A stretch of 64,000 nt of DNA from Leucobacter komagatae (GCF_000834055.1 NZ_JXSQ01000007.1:62001-126000); one strand, 5' to 3'; numbered from the stretch's first letter, positions 1 to 8,728 are shown. Numbers and translations are program-made. The notes: generated from the letters alone by a model not told the origin.

Positions 1-770
1 GCGCCCCGCAGGACGTAGCCGAAGACCACCGTGCGGCGCGGGAGCCCCTTCGCGGTTGCGGCCTTCACGTAGTCCATGTCGAGCACCTCGAGCACCGCGG
101 AGCGCGCGAAGCGGGTGAGCAGACCGATCGTGTAGAGCGCGAGCACTGAGGCAGGCAGCACGAGGTGGTAGAGGGCGTCCCAGAAGGTGCCCCACTGGCC
201 GGAAAGTACGGAGTCGACCGTGTACAGGCCGGTGACGTGCGGCGGCGCGATTGCCGTCGGGTCGAGCCGGCCAGAACCGGGGAAGATCCCGAGCACGAAG
301 AAGAAGACGTAGTAGACGACGAGCGCGAGCCAGAAGGTTGGCCAGCTCAGGCCGATGAGGCTCACAACGCGGATCACCTGGTCGACAAAGGTGCGGCGCT
401 TGAGCGCAGCCCAGAGGCCGAGGCCGATGCCGATGATCGCCGAGAACACGATCGCGGAGAGCGCGAGTTCGATGGTCGCAGGGAACGCTGCGGCGAGCTC
501 GTCTGCGACGGGCACGCGCGTCTGCGTTGAGACGCCGAGGTTGCCCTGCAGCACGTTGCCGAGATACGTGAAGTACTGCACGATGAGTGGCTGATCGAGC
601 CCGTTCTCGGCGCGGAACTTCGCGACGATCTCTGGGTTCGCGGCGGCCTGCTCACCGAGCGCGGCCTGCACGGGATCGGCAGGCACGAGGTTGGTGAGCA
701 CGAAGGTGACGATCGTCACCCCAACCATAAGCAAAACCGTCAGGCCGAGGCGGACGGCCACGTACCTCAC
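1..770 (-). CDS. ABC transporter permease, DppB/OppB type (3' part missing)
   Basis: Inner-membrane permease of a peptide/nickel-type ABC importer. The frame opens at GTG 770 and runs off the left edge, giving about 256 residues of a usual ~315. The N-terminus reads VRYVAVRLGLTVLLMVGV, a typical first membrane helix, and the segment LTNLVPADPVQAALGE is characteristic of the family. Near the edge, RFARSAVLEVLDMDYV followed by KAATAKGL is the cytoplasmic EAA loop that docks on the ATPase. It lies 61 bases behind the binding-protein gene on the same strand, so they form one operon. The chosen GTG lies inside the arm of a large inverted repeat (751-812). No other start fits the first helix better. 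Substrate cannot be told from sequence. Confidence 0.88.
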   Translation of the reverse strand, partial: MRYVAVRLGLTVLLMVGVTIVTFVLTNLVPADPVQAALGEQAAANPEIVAKFRAENGLDQPLIVQYFTYLGNVLQGNLGVSTQTRVPVADELAAAFPATIELALSAIVFSAIIGIGLGLWAALKRRTFVDQVIRVVSLIGLSWPTFWLALVVYYVFFFVLGIFPGSGRLDPTAIAPPHVTGLYTVDSVLSGQWGTFWDALYHLVLPASVLALYTIGLLTRFARSAVLEVLDMDYVKAATAKGLPRRTVVFGYVLRG

Positions 771-812
771 GAACGGGGGAAGCCCCCGCCGTGAGGTACG
801 CTCGGCCGTCCG
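751..812 (-). promoter_or_regulatory. Large intergenic stem-loop over the permease start
   Basis: Nested inverted repeat between the binding-protein and permease genes. Outer arms CGGACGGCC (751-759) and GGCCGTCCG (804-812), middle arms CGTACCTCACG (761-771) and CGTGAGGTACG (790-800), and an inner stem CGGGGG/CCCCCG (774-779/783-788) are all perfectly complementary. As minus-strand RNA it forms one long hairpin that buries the GTG start of the permease. Such a structure fits damping of permease expression relative to the binding protein, or mRNA 3'-end protection. There is no U-tract, so it is not a classical terminator. The role is inferred. Confidence 0.75.
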
Positions 813-831
813 AATCGCGACGGTGCTGTTG

Positions 832-2412
832 TTACTTGATGAGGGCAAGATCCACTGTCCACACGGGGTTCGTCGTGATCGACTCGATCGACGGCGACGT
901 GACCACGTTCTGGGCGGGCTGCAGCAGCGGCACGAAGGGTCCGCTCGCGTTCAGCTCGTCCTGCCACGCCTCGTATGCCGGGGCGCGGTCTTCACCCGTC
1001 GCAGCCTTCGCAGCGTTCGAGAGTTCGGTGACCTTCGGGTTGGCATCAGCAGCCCAGCCGGAGCGCAGGCCGACAAGCTCACCAGGGGAGAACACGGTGT
1101 AGTTCGATGCGTCCGGGAAGTCGGGGCCCCAGTACCAGAGACCGATGGTCTCGGTGCCGTTGCGGTACGCGTCGAGCTCGGTCGCCACGGGAGCCGGTGC
1201 GAGGGTGACCTCGATGCCGACCTCGCTGAGCTGTGCCTGCACGGCCTCAGCAACGTTCTGCAGTGACAGGCCCTGGACCGTGATGTCGTTCGGGAAGTTC
1301 AGCGTGACCTTCTCGCCGGCGTAGCCCGACTTTGCGAGCGAAGCCTTCGCTGCGTCGACGTCGCGCTGGTTACCCTGCTTCGCGTCAATCGCGCCAACGA
1401 ACAGCGAGGGAATCGGGCCGCCGGGGCGAACCGAGCCTTCACCTGCAAGGGCAACGATCTTGTCGTAGTCAAGTCCGAGCTTGACAGCCTCAAGGAAGTC
1501 CGGGTTGCTGGTGATGTCGCTGACCTCAGGGTTCTGGTTGAGCAGCAGGAAGATCATGTAGCGCGACGGGTTCGAGACGACCTTGACGTCAGCGCCCGAG
1601 AGTTCGGCAACCTGGTCGGGGTTGAGATCGAGCGCGACCTGCGACTCGCCCTTCTCCACGTTGAGCTTCTGCGTCGGGCCCTCAACGTTGCGGAGGACGA
1701 CGCGATCATACGCTGGCTTGTCGCCCGTGTACTCGGGGTTCGCCTTGAATACGACCTGAGCTGCCGCGTCAAACGATTCGAGCGTGTACGGGCCCGAGCC
1801 CGCGGACTCGCCGTTGAGGAATGCCTCTGCGCTGTCAGACTCGTCCGCGGAGCCGCCGTTGGCCTCAACGACCTCCTGGTTGACGACCGAAAGCGCCGGG
1901 TTCGGCAGGATGAACGGCAGCGCCGGGTTCGGGTTCTCCGAGGTGAGCGTGAGCGTGTCATCGCCGGTCTTCTCGACGGTGACACCATCGAGCAGGAACG
2001 AGGGGTTGCCGAGCATGCCCTGGACTCGCGTCAGGGAGAACACTGCATCGTCAACGGTGACGTCGGAGCCGTCGGAGAACTTGGCTCCCGGCTTCATCGT
2101 GAGGGTGAGTACCGTGTTGTCGGCGTTCATCTCGTAGCTTGCGAGCCCGTCGATGGGCTTCGTGACGTCTTCGCCTTCGAAGGTGAGCAGCGTTTCGTAG
2201 AGCGCCTTCGCGACGATCGAACCGGTCGTCTCGTACTGGCGACCCGGGTCTGCGGTCTTGAGGTCGAAGGATGCGTCAACGACGATCGACTTCCCGCCCT
2301 CACCCGCCGAACCCGTTCCGTTGTCTGCGCTGCCTGCGCAGCCAGAAAGTGCAAGCGCAGCAGCAGCAACCAACCCAGTTACTGCGAAGACGCGCTTCAT
2401 CGAGTGCTTCAT
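832..2412 (-). CDS. ABC transporter substrate-binding lipoprotein, family 5 (DppA/OppA-like)
   Basis: Extracytoplasmic solute-binding protein of 526 residues, the usual length for family 5 binding proteins, which bind peptides, nickel or other compounds. A lipoprotein signal is present: basic MKHSMKR, a hydrophobic stretch and the lipobox LSGC (Cys about residue 25), followed by a Ser/Gly/Asp-rich tether. The body shows family features such as KALYETLLTFEGEDV near residue 70 and a late LWYWGPDFPDASNY segment. The ATG at 2412 has GGAGG five to six bases upstream. It is the first gene of the operon with the permease at 1-770 and is divergent from the Lrp/AsnC-type regulator at 2586, which probably controls it. 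Confidence 0.92.
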   Translation of the reverse strand: MKHSMKRVFAVTGLVAAAALALSGCAGSADNGTGSAGEGGKSIVVDASFDLKTADPGRQYETTGSIVAKALYETLLTFEGEDVTKPIDGLASYEMNADNTVLTLTMKPGAKFSDGSDVTVDDAVFSLTRVQGMLGNPSFLLDGVTVEKTGDDTLTLTSENPNPALPFILPNPALSVVNQEVVEANGGSADESDSAEAFLNGESAGSGPYTLESFDAAAQVVFKANPEYTGDKPAYDRVVLRNVEGPTQKLNVEKGESQVALDLNPDQVAELSGADVKVVSNPSRYMIFLLLNQNPEVSDITSNPDFLEAVKLGLDYDKIVALAGEGSVRPGGPIPSLFVGAIDAKQGNQRDVDAAKASLAKSGYAGEKVTLNFPNDITVQGLSLQNVAEAVQAQLSEVGIEVTLAPAPVATELDAYRNGTETIGLWYWGPDFPDASNYTVFSPGELVGLRSGWAADANPKVTELSNAAKAATGEDRAPAYEAWQDELNASGPFVPLLQPAQNVVTSPSIESITTNPVWTVDLALIK

Positions 2413-2500
2413 GTGTGGCCTCCATATTGTGCCATCCCGCGTTGGATAACTCTTTACAGAAGTTACGCGATCCGCGATTATTGTGTCAACTCAAGAACAT

Positions 2501-2519
2501 GAGGACGAAATATGTCCTC
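2501..2519. promoter_or_regulatory. Candidate Lrp/AsnC operator
   Basis: Perfect inverted repeat GAGGAC-N7-GTCCTC with an AT-rich centre (GAAATAT), lying in the 173-bp divergent region between the binding-protein gene and the Lrp/AsnC-type gene. Size, symmetry and position fit a site for the adjacent regulator. The assignment is by context only. Confidence 0.45.
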
Positions 2520-2585
2520 TTCTATGCGAGTATGTGCGCAATAGATCCAAATATGAGTCGAGAAAGAATCGCTGGTGTAGACAGA

Positions 2586-3149
2586 ATGCAACTTGACGAC
2601 ACACACATACAAATGGTCGACCTGCTCCGCCGCAATGGCAGGCTCTCGATCGCGGCTCTCGCAGAGCAATTGGGGGTTTCCCGGTCAAACGCGTACCAAC
2701 GATACGATGCGCTGGTCGAAGCCGGCGTCATCACCGGATTCACGGCGACCCTCGACTTTCGCGCTGCCGGGTTCGGCGTCGCTGCGCTCGTGTTCGTCTC
2801 ACTCAAACAGCAGCGGTGGCAGGAGTTCCGCGAGCGGCTCCCATCGGTGCAGGAGCTCGAGTACTTCGCAGTCACTGCGGGGCAGCACGACGGCATGCTG
2901 CTTGTGCGGGCGGCAGACGTTGCGGCCATACACGAGCTCGTCGCGACAAATCTCGCTCAGTGGGACTGCATCAAATCGACGGAGACCGTGTTCATCATGG
3001 ACGAGCAGTGGGATCGGGTGAATCTCCGCTCCGGATTCGCAGGCCGGGCCCTCCGCGCCACCCGCGACCTCACCGACGGTTCGACCGGTGGCGGCCTGAC
3101 CCTCGGGAGCCTCGTTGAGCCCGGTGAGGAGAACGAGGTGGCCCGCTAG
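2586..3149 (+). CDS. Lrp/AsnC family transcriptional regulator
   Basis: DNA-binding regulator of about 187 residues. The N-terminal winged-helix region reads LDDTHIQMVDLLRRNGRLS, then ALAEQLGVSRSNAYQRYDAL and AGVITGFTATLD, which is the standard AsnC layout with the recognition helix at SRSNAYQRY. The remainder (about residues 65-150) fits the alpha/beta ligand-binding RAM-like domain, with a Gly/Thr-rich, probably disordered tail. I chose ATG 2586 because family members begin a few residues before the LDxxD motif. In-frame ATGs at 2532 and 2553 would add 18 or 11 residues, and no clear ribosome site settles it. Divergent from the peptide-type ABC operon, hence its likely local regulator. Confidence 0.85.
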   Translation: MQLDDTHIQMVDLLRRNGRLSIAALAEQLGVSRSNAYQRYDALVEAGVITGFTATLDFRAAGFGVAALVFVSLKQQRWQEFRERLPSVQELEYFAVTAGQHDGMLLVRAADVAAIHELVATNLAQWDCIKSTETVFIMDEQWDRVNLRSGFAGRALRATRDLTDGSTGGGLTLGSLVEPGEENEVAR

Positions 3150-3156
3150 CCGGACG

Positions 3157-3207
3157 CCTCAACGCGCAACGCCCCTCGGAAGTTCCGAGGGGCGTTGCGC
3201 GTTGAGG
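3157..3207. terminator. Bidirectional terminator hairpin
   Basis: A perfect 23-bp stem (3157-3179 with 3185-3207) and a 5-base loop, sitting between the convergent ends of the Lrp/AsnC-type gene (3149) and rbfA (3213). Its length and position indicate a shared transcription terminator, although neither side has a long T run. Confidence 0.8.
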
Positions 3208-3212
3208 ATTCG

Positions 3213-3749
3213 CTACGAACGATCTTCGTCGTCCTTCAGCTCTTCTTCGTCGAGGCCGTCTTCATCTTCCTCGTCGAAATCATCGTCAATTTCCTCATCG
3301 AGGTCGTCATCGAGATCGTCCTCGTCGTCTTCGCTTCTGGGCTTCTCATACGGGTCTGCGTCTCCCGCGTAGTTCGCACCAACAGCGAGCTCTCGCGCAG
3401 CGTCGTCGCGGCGCTGCGCCTCAGCGAGCAGCTCATTGAGGTGGTCAGCGGAAGCTGGCAGTTCATCGTGCAAGAACTCGAGCGTCGGTGTCAACCGCGT
3501 CCCCAGCTGCTTGCCCACTTCACTGCGGAGCATGCCCGTCGCCGCTTTCAACGCAGCCGCGGTGTCCCGCTGAGTCGCATCGTCACCGTAGACCGTGTAG
3601 AACACACTCGCGTTCTGCAGGTCCCCCGTCACACGCACCTCGGTAATGGTGACGAAACCGAGCCGCGGATCGCGGAGACCCTTATCAAGTCGGCGGGCGA
3701 TGATCTGGTGGATCCGCTCCGCGACCTTACCTGCACGTGGATTACTCAT
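3213..3749 (-). CDS. rbfA: Ribosome-binding factor A
   Basis: Assists late maturation of the 30S subunit and 16S rRNA 5' end, especially in the cold. The first ~115 residues form the KH-like RbfA domain, with the family motifs RIHQIIARRL, DPRLGFVTITEVRVTGDL and the late LEFLHDELP. The C-terminus (about residues 130-178) is an unusual tail made almost entirely of Asp and Glu, longer than in most RbfA proteins. TAGGCT lies exactly six bases before the ATG at 3749, so the gene probably has its own leaderless promoter although it sits downstream of infB. Confidence 0.95.
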   Translation of the reverse strand: MSNPRAGKVAERIHQIIARRLDKGLRDPRLGFVTITEVRVTGDLQNASVFYTVYGDDATQRDTAAALKAATGMLRSEVGKQLGTRLTPTLEFLHDELPASADHLNELLAEAQRRDDAARELAVGANYAGDADPYEKPRSEDDEDDLDDDLDEEIDDDFDEEDEDGLDEEELKDDEDRS

Positions 3750-3755
3750 AGCTCA

Positions 3756-3761
3756 AGCCTA
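3756..3761 (-). promoter_or_regulatory. Predicted -10 element of rbfA (leaderless)
   Basis: TAGGCT followed by six bases and the ATG of rbfA. This spacing puts the transcription start at or next to the start codon. No convincing -35 hexamer is visible. Confidence 0.5.
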
Positions 3762-3798
3762 CCCGCGTCGACGCGTTCACCGCTGCACTCAGGGCGTC

Positions 3799-4251
3799 TT
3801 AGAACTCAGGAAGCCCGGTAGTGACCGGGCCGCCGAAGTGCTGCACGACGCCCTCGTGGAGCTGGATGATCCGGAGCGGACCATCAGTGTCCAGCAAGAT
3901 CGCGGAGTTTCGGACAACCTCGGGAACAATCGGAGCGCCGTCCGCGTCGACAGCGTCGATCCGCAGCCACCACGTCGCCGAGATCACGTCGCCGATGCGA
4001 CGCGCGGTGAAGAGGCCGGGGACGAGTGCAGTCTCAGTCTGCGCCGGCGCAGCGTCGTCGCCCGCGCCCCGCCCCGCTCGCACCGCGTTGAGCTCGTCCA
4101 TGCCGGAGATCAGCGGGGCGCTCGCAGAGTCAAACATCGTAAGTTCAGCGTCGAGGAGCTGGTCGATTGCGGAGCGGTCGCCTCCGAGGTATCCGCCGTA
4201 CATCGTCTCCACGAGGGCCCGGACGCGAGTAACAAGTTCTGGATCGTTCAT
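3799..4251 (-). CDS. NTF2-like/SnoaL-type protein, function unknown
   Basis: A 150-residue protein with the size and pattern of the NTF2/SnoaL fold: an N-terminal helix pair (ELVTRVRALVETMYGGYLGG, then RSAIDQLLDAEL), the typical FDSASAPLISGMDEL segment, and strands ending in LRIIQLHEGVVQHF. Such cone-shaped domains bind small molecules or act as enzymes, and the active-site residues are not diagnostic here. It lies between infB and rbfA, an unusual place. TATGCT lies six bases before the ATG, indicating an independent leaderless promoter and therefore probably no tight link to translation genes. Confidence 0.7.
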   Translation of the reverse strand: MNDPELVTRVRALVETMYGGYLGGDRSAIDQLLDAELTMFDSASAPLISGMDELNAVRAGRGAGDDAAPAQTETALVPGLFTARRIGDVISATWWLRIDAVDADGAPIVPEVVRNSAILLDTDGPLRIIQLHEGVVQHFGGPVTTGLPEF

Positions 4252-4257
4252 GCTTCG

Positions 4258-4263
4258 AGCATA
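4258..4263 (-). promoter_or_regulatory. Predicted -10 element of the NTF2-like gene (leaderless)
   Basis: TATGCT, six bases, then ATG 4251. The match to the actinobacterial TANNNT element and the exact spacing are visible. The absence of any Shine-Dalgarno sequence agrees with a leaderless message. Confidence 0.5.
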
Positions 4264-4343
4264 GGGGCGAAGGCGTGCGGCTCCCGCCTCCGTTCGCTCC
4301 AGCTCCGCCTGCCGGGCGAGTCGCGACGACGGCCCACAGATAC

Positions 4344-4383
4344 GCGAGAGGCCGGGGAAGCTTTCGCTCCCCCGGCCTCTCGC
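4344..4383 (-). terminator. Terminator hairpin downstream of infB
   Basis: A 14-bp perfect stem (4344-4357 with 4370-4383) just after the infB stop codon at 4397. The loop is 12 bases. No T run follows, but stem length and position support termination or mRNA end formation, separating infB from the NTF2-like gene. Confidence 0.6.
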
Positions 4384-4396
4384 ACTCAGCTACGCG

Positions 4397-7207
4397 TTAG
4401 CCGCGCGGCTTCTCGACCATTTCGGTGGTCTCGATCTCATCACCGGGCTGGATGTCGTTGAACTTGCCGAGGCCGATACCAGCCTCGAAGTCCGTCTTCA
4501 CCTCAGTGACATCGTCCTTGAAGCGACGCAGCGACTCGATGGCAAGACCATCGGCGATGACGACGCCCTCGCGGATGACGCGTGCCTTGGCGTTGCGCGT
4601 GATCGTTCCCGAACGCACGATGACACCGGCAATGTTGCCGATCTTCGAGGAGCGGAAGACCTCGCGGATCTCCGCGACGCCCGACTGGACCTCTTCGTAT
4701 TCCGGCTTGAGCATGCCCGTGAGCGATGCCTCAATGTCATCAAGCGCGTTGTAGATGACGTTGTAGAACCGGATGTCGATGCCCTCGCGCGCAGCGCGCT
4801 CGCGAGCCTTGACGTCGGGGCGCACGTTGAAGCCGATGACGATCGCGTTGTCGATCGTGGCAAGATCCACATCCGACTCGGTGATCGCGCCGACGCCGCG
4901 GTGCAGGATGCGCAGCTGGACCGAATCGTCCACCTCGATCTTCATGAGCGACTCTTCAAGTGCCTCAACGGCACCCGACACGTCACCCTTGATGATGAGG
5001 TTGAGCGACTCAACCTTGCCATCCTCAAGCGCCTTCGTGAACTCTTCGAGGCTGATGCGCTTGCGAGCCTTCGCCAGCATTGCGTTGCGCTCCGCTGCCT
5101 CACGCTTCTCAGCGATCTGACGCGCGGTGCGGTCCTCGGAGGTCACGATGAAGTTGTCACCGGCGCGAGGCACCGAAGACAGACCCTGAACCTGGACGGG
5201 GCGTGACGGCAGTGCCTCGAGTACGGGGTCGCCGTTCTCGTCGTGCATCGCGCGAACGCGTCCGTATGCGGTACCGGCAACGATTGCGTCGCCGACACGG
5301 AGCGTACCCGACTGGATGAGCACGGTTGCAACCGAGCCACGGCCCTTATCGAGCTTCGCCTCAATTGCGACGCCGCGAGCTTCCTTGTCAGGGTTCGCAC
5401 GCAGGTCGAGACCGGCGTCTGCAGTGAGGAGCACGGCTTCGAGCAGTTCGGCGATGCCGACATTGTTCTTTGCCGAGACGTCGACGAACATCACGTCGCC
5501 GCCCCACTCCTCAGAAACGAGACCGAACTCGGTGAGCTGCTGACGAACCTTTTCGGGGTTCGCGCCTTCCTTATCGATCTTGTTCACCGCGACAACGATC
5601 GGCACATTCGCCGACTGTGCGTGGTTGAGCGCCTCGATCGTCTGCGGCATGATTCCGTCATCAGCTGCGACCACGAGGATCGCGATGTCGGTAACCTGCG
5701 CGCCACGGGCACGCATGGCGGTGAACGCCTCGTGACCCGGTGTATCGATGAACGTGAGCGCGCGGTCGAGACCTTCGTGCTCGGTGTGCACCTGGTACGC
5801 ACCGATGTGCTGGGTGATGCCGCCGGCCTCGCCGCCGCCAACGTTTTCCTTGCGGATCGCGTCGAGCAGTCGGGTCTTACCGTGGTCAACGTGACCCATA
5901 ACGGTGACAACAGGCGGACGCGGCTGCAGCACGTCGTCGCCCTCTTCGGCGTACTCAGCATCGATGTCGATGGAGAAGCCTTCGAGGAGCTCGCGGTCCT
6001 CGTCCTCCGGCGAGACGATCTGGATCTTGTAGCCCAGCTCGTCACCGAGGATCTCGAACGTTGCCTGATCGAGCGACTCAGTCGCCGTCGCCATCTCACC
6101 GAGGTGGAAGAGGACGGTAACGAGGTTCGATGCGCTCGTGTCGATCTTGTCCGCGAAGTCAGACAGCGAGGCGCCACGGCGCAGACGAATCTGCGTGGAG
6201 CCGTTGCCGCGAGGTACGCTTACGCCGCCAAGTGACGGCGCCTCACGCATCTCGAATTCTGCGCGCTTCGCCCGCTTCGACTTTCGTGCCTTGCTCTTGG
6301 AGCCGCCACGGCCGAATGCGCCGGCAGTGCCAGCACCACGGCCACCACGACCGCGTCCGGCAAAGCCACCGGCTGGGCGAGGAGCGCCGAAACCGCCACC
6401 GGGACCACCGGCACCGCCTGGGCCGCCGCCTGGACGGTTGAAGCCGCCGCCTGCGCCGCCGGGACGCGGAGCACCGCCGGGACGGGGTGCGCCGCCGGGA
6501 CGCGGTGCGCCACCGGGACGTCCGCCTGGGCCACCCTGGCCGCCGGGGCGCGGGGCCGCGGGGCGCGGGATGTTACCGGGGTTCGGACGGTTGCCGCCCA
6601 TGCCCTGGTTTGCCGCGAACGGGTTGTTTCCTGGCCTGGGTGGGCGAGGAATGCCCATGCCCTGGCTCGAAGCGAATGGGTTGTTGCCCGGACGCGGGCC
6701 GCCTGGCTTCGCAGCACCGGGCTTCGCAGCTCCTGGCTTCGCGTCAGTCGGCTTTGCGTCACTCTGCTTCGCGTCGGCAGGCTTCGCGGCGGAAGCCGCT
6801 TCGCCCTTCGCTGCTGGCGCAGCAGGAGCCGGCGTAGCCGTCTCTGGTGCTGCGGGAGCCGCGGGAGCAGGTGCTTCCTTCGGCTCTGCTACTGCGGGAG
6901 CCTCAGCGGCCGCGGGTGCAGGAGCCGGAGCGCCGGGCTTCGGAGCTCCCGGACGTGCGGGCTTTGGTGCGCCTGGCTTCTTCGGCGCGGCGGCCTTGGC
7001 CGGTGCGGCCTCAGCAGCAGCATCGTCGCTCTTGACGAGCTCCGGATGGTCCTTGACGAATGCCTTGAGCTTGCGCACAGTCGGCGGCATGATCGTCGAG
7101 GACGGGGTTTTGACGAACTCATTCAGTTCATCATTCAAAATCTCAACCGCTTTTTTGCTCTCGATACCGAGCTCTTTAGCGATCTCACTTACGCGTGGGT
7201 TAGCCAC
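4397..7207 (-). CDS. infB: Translation initiation factor IF-2
   Basis: GTPase that places initiator fMet-tRNA on the 30S subunit and promotes subunit joining. The protein is about 936 residues. An N-terminal IF2_N helix domain ([19 protein letters not shown]) comes first, then ~250 residues of Ala/Pro- and Gly/Pro/Arg-rich linker typical of actinobacterial IF-2. The GTPase domain follows with G1 GHVDHGKT, G2 [10 protein letters not shown]3 DTPGHEAF, G4 NKID and G5 SAK, then domains II to IV. I start at GTG 7207 ([11 protein letters not shown]) because AGGAG lies five bases upstream. An earlier GTG at 7228 has no ribosome site and lies in a hairpin loop. Follows ylxR and nusA on the same strand. 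Confidence 0.96.
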   Translation of the reverse strand: MANPRVSEIAKELGIESKKAVEILNDELNEFVKTPSSTIMPPTVRKLKAFVKDHPELVKSDDAAAEAAPAKAAAPKKPGAPKPARPGAPKPGAPAPAPAAAEAPAVAEPKEAPAPAAPAAPETATPAPAAPAAKGEAASAAKPADAKQSDAKPTDAKPGAAKPGAAKPGGPRPGNNPFASSQGMGIPRPPRPGNNPFAANQGMGGNRPNPGNIPRPAAPRPGGQGGPGGRPGGAPRPGGAPRPGGAPRPGGAGGGFNRPGGGPGGAGGPGGGFGAPRPAGGFAGRGRGGRGAGTAGAFGRGGSKSKARKSKRAKRAEFEMREAPSLGGVSVPRGNGSTQIRLRRGASLSDFADKIDTSASNLVTVLFHLGEMATATESLDQATFEILGDELGYKIQIVSPEDEDRELLEGFSIDIDAEYAEEGDDVLQPRPPVVTVMGHVDHGKTRLLDAIRKENVGGGEAGGITQHIGAYQVHTEHEGLDRALTFIDTPGHEAFTAMRARGAQVTDIAILVVAADDGIMPQTIEALNHAQSANVPIVVAVNKIDKEGANPEKVRQQLTEFGLVSEEWGGDVMFVDVSAKNNVGIAELLEAVLLTADAGLDLRANPDKEARGVAIEAKLDKGRGSVATVLIQSGTLRVGDAIVAGTAYGRVRAMHDENGDPVLEALPSRPVQVQGLSSVPRAGDNFIVTSEDRTARQIAEKREAAERNAMLAKARKRISLEEFTKALEDGKVESLNLIIKGDVSGAVEALEESLMKIEVDDSVQLRILHRGVGAITESDVDLATIDNAIVIGFNVRPDVKARERAAREGIDIRFYNVIYNALDDIEASLTGMLKPEYEEVQSGVAEIREVFRSSKIGNIAGVIVRSGTITRNAKARVIREGVVIADGLAIESLRRFKDDVTEVKTDFEAGIGLGKFNDIQPGDEIETTEMVEKPRG

Positions 7208-7213
7208 TTTTCT

Positions 7214-7238
7214 CCTGTCTGGGTTCACGCCAGACAGG
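7214..7238 (-). promoter_or_regulatory. Hairpin overlapping the infB ribosome-binding site
   Basis: A perfect 9-bp inverted repeat (CCTGTCTGG 7214-7222, CCAGACAGG 7230-7238) with a 7-base loop. In the minus-strand mRNA the 3' arm ends in CAGG, which is the first part of the AGGAG ribosome site for GTG 7207. Folding would compete with ribosome binding. Confidence 0.55.
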
Positions 7239-7281
7239 CGAGAACCAAAATTACCGGACGGGTCTCATTGTGAGCCGCTCA

Positions 7282-7539
7282 TTACTTGTCCATCAGCATT
7301 TTCAGCCTGTTCTCTAGTGGGTGAGCGTCGAGCTTCCCCGACACCCTAAGTGCCCGCGTGAAGGTCCCACGCTGCACTGCAAGATTCAAGCACTCTGCGG
7401 TCTCGTGCACCCAAGCGCCTCGTCCTGGCAGCACAGCACGGTCATCGATAAACAGATGACCGTCACGCACCACCAAACGAAGGAGTTCCGCGCGCGTTGC
7501 CCGTGTCCGACAGGCAACGCAAGTCCGAATCGGATCCAT
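7282..7539 (-). CDS. ylxR: YlxR family (DUF448) nucleic-acid-binding protein
   Basis: Small basic protein of 85 residues conserved between nusA and infB in Gram-positive bacteria. The diagnostic motifs are both present: RTCVACR at residues 5-11 and LPGRGAWVH near residue 37-45. The family has an RNA-binding-type surface and has been linked to regulation of gene expression and RNase P. The position nusA-ylxR-infB is the classical one. Confidence 0.93.
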   Translation of the reverse strand: MDPIRTCVACRTRATRAELLRLVVRDGHLFIDDRAVLPGRGAWVHETAECLNLAVQRGTFTRALRVSGKLDAHPLENRLKMLMDK

Positions 7540-7563
7540 CTTACCAGCTTCCCGCTGCGCACA

Positions 7564-7601
7564 TACCCAGGCATCCCCTTTGTTTGGGGTATGCCTGGGT
7601 A
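7564..7601 (-). promoter_or_regulatory. Stem-loop between nusA and ylxR
   Basis: Arms 7564-7578 and 7586-7601 pair over 15 bp with a single bulged base (7590) and a 7-base loop TTTGTTT. It lies in the 90-bp gap after the nusA stop. There is no downstream T run in the minus direction, so it looks like an attenuator, processing site or partial terminator that lowers ylxR-infB read-through. Confidence 0.5.
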
Positions 7602-7629
7602 ATGCGACTGAGTTTCTTCGCCCTAGGAC

Positions 7630-8625
7630 TCAATCATTCATGATCGAATCTGGCTGAATATCGATCTTCGCGCCCGTGAGTTTTGCGGCGAGGCGGGCGT
7701 TCTGGCCCTCCTTGCCGATCGCGAGCGACAGCTGGAAGTCGGGAACGAGCGCCCGCACCTGCTTGAGCGTTTCGTTGATCATGAAGACGTCGGTCACCTT
7801 TGCGGGCGACAGCGCGTTCGCGACGAACTTGGGCAGCTCAGGCGAGTAGTCGACAATGTCGATCTTCTCTTCGCCAAGCTCGCTCATAACGGCGCGCACG
7901 CGGCTCCCCATCTCGCCGATGCAGGTGCCCTTCGCATTGATGCCTGCCTGCTTCGCGCGCACGGCAACCTTGCTGCGGTGTCCCGCCTCGCGGGCGAGCG
8001 ACACGATCTCGACGAGACCCTCGCCAAGCTCGGGAACCTCACGTTCGAACAGCTTCCGAACGAGGCCTGGGTGGGTGCGGGAAACAACGATCTGGGGGCC
8101 CTTCAGCCCCTTCGACACGCTCGTCACATACACGCGAACGCGGGTTCCGTGCGCATAGTCTTCGCCTGGCACCTGCTCTTCTGGTGGCAAGATCGCCTCA
8201 ACCTCACCAAGGTCGATGTGCACCATGCGAGGGTTTGGGCCCTGCTGGATTACACCAGAGACGACCTGGCCTTCCTTGTCCTTGAACTGTCCGAGAACTG
8301 CGTCATCCGACAGGTCGCGCAGGCGCTGGTTGATGACCTGCTTTGCGGCGCTCGACGCAACACGGCCGAACTCGTCGGTCGTGACGTAGGCCTCGCCAAT
8401 CACATTGTCTTCGTCGTCGTGCTCTGGCACGAGCACGGAGATCTCACCGCTCCGCCGATCGAGGGTGACGCGCACGTCCTCGGTGGGGGGAACGGGAAGG
8501 CCCTGATTTTCAGCGTGCCGCACATATGCAGTCTGGATCGCCTGCTCGATGATCTCGGCGAGCTCCTCGAAAGGGATCTCCCTCTCACGCTCAAGCCCTC
8601 GCAGCATGGCAAGATCAATCTTCAC
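7630..8625 (-). CDS. nusA: Transcription termination/antitermination factor NusA
   Basis: Binds RNA polymerase and nascent RNA and controls pausing, termination and antitermination. At 331 residues it has the compact Gram-positive layout: N-terminal polymerase-binding domain (to ~residue 115), an S1 domain (GQVVSGVIQQGPNPRMVHIDLG region), then tandem KH domains with VSKGLKGPQIVVSRTHPGL, GSRVRAVMSELGEEKIDIV and SLAIGKEGQNARLAAKLTG. The C-terminal acidic repeats of E. coli NusA are absent, as usual here. The start is GTG 8625 with AGGAGG six bases upstream. rimP, often found before nusA, is absent, and the next gene upstream is the divergent ispD. Confidence 0.95.
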   Translation of the reverse strand: MKIDLAMLRGLEREREIPFEELAEIIEQAIQTAYVRHAENQGLPVPPTEDVRVTLDRRSGEISVLVPEHDDEDNVIGEAYVTTDEFGRVASSAAKQVINQRLRDLSDDAVLGQFKDKEGQVVSGVIQQGPNPRMVHIDLGEVEAILPPEEQVPGEDYAHGTRVRVYVTSVSKGLKGPQIVVSRTHPGLVRKLFEREVPELGEGLVEIVSLAREAGHRSKVAVRAKQAGINAKGTCIGEMGSRVRAVMSELGEEKIDIVDYSPELPKFVANALSPAKVTDVFMINETLKQVRALVPDFQLSLAIGKEGQNARLAAKLTGAKIDIQPDSIMND

Positions 8626-8728
8626 GGTGTCCTCCTGGATATTGAGATGTCTATTCAGATGTTCCGGCGGATGCTCTCGCTCGGGTAGTCCTCAAGAATA
8701 GCTCACCAGTGCGAATAAGACCTGCCGG

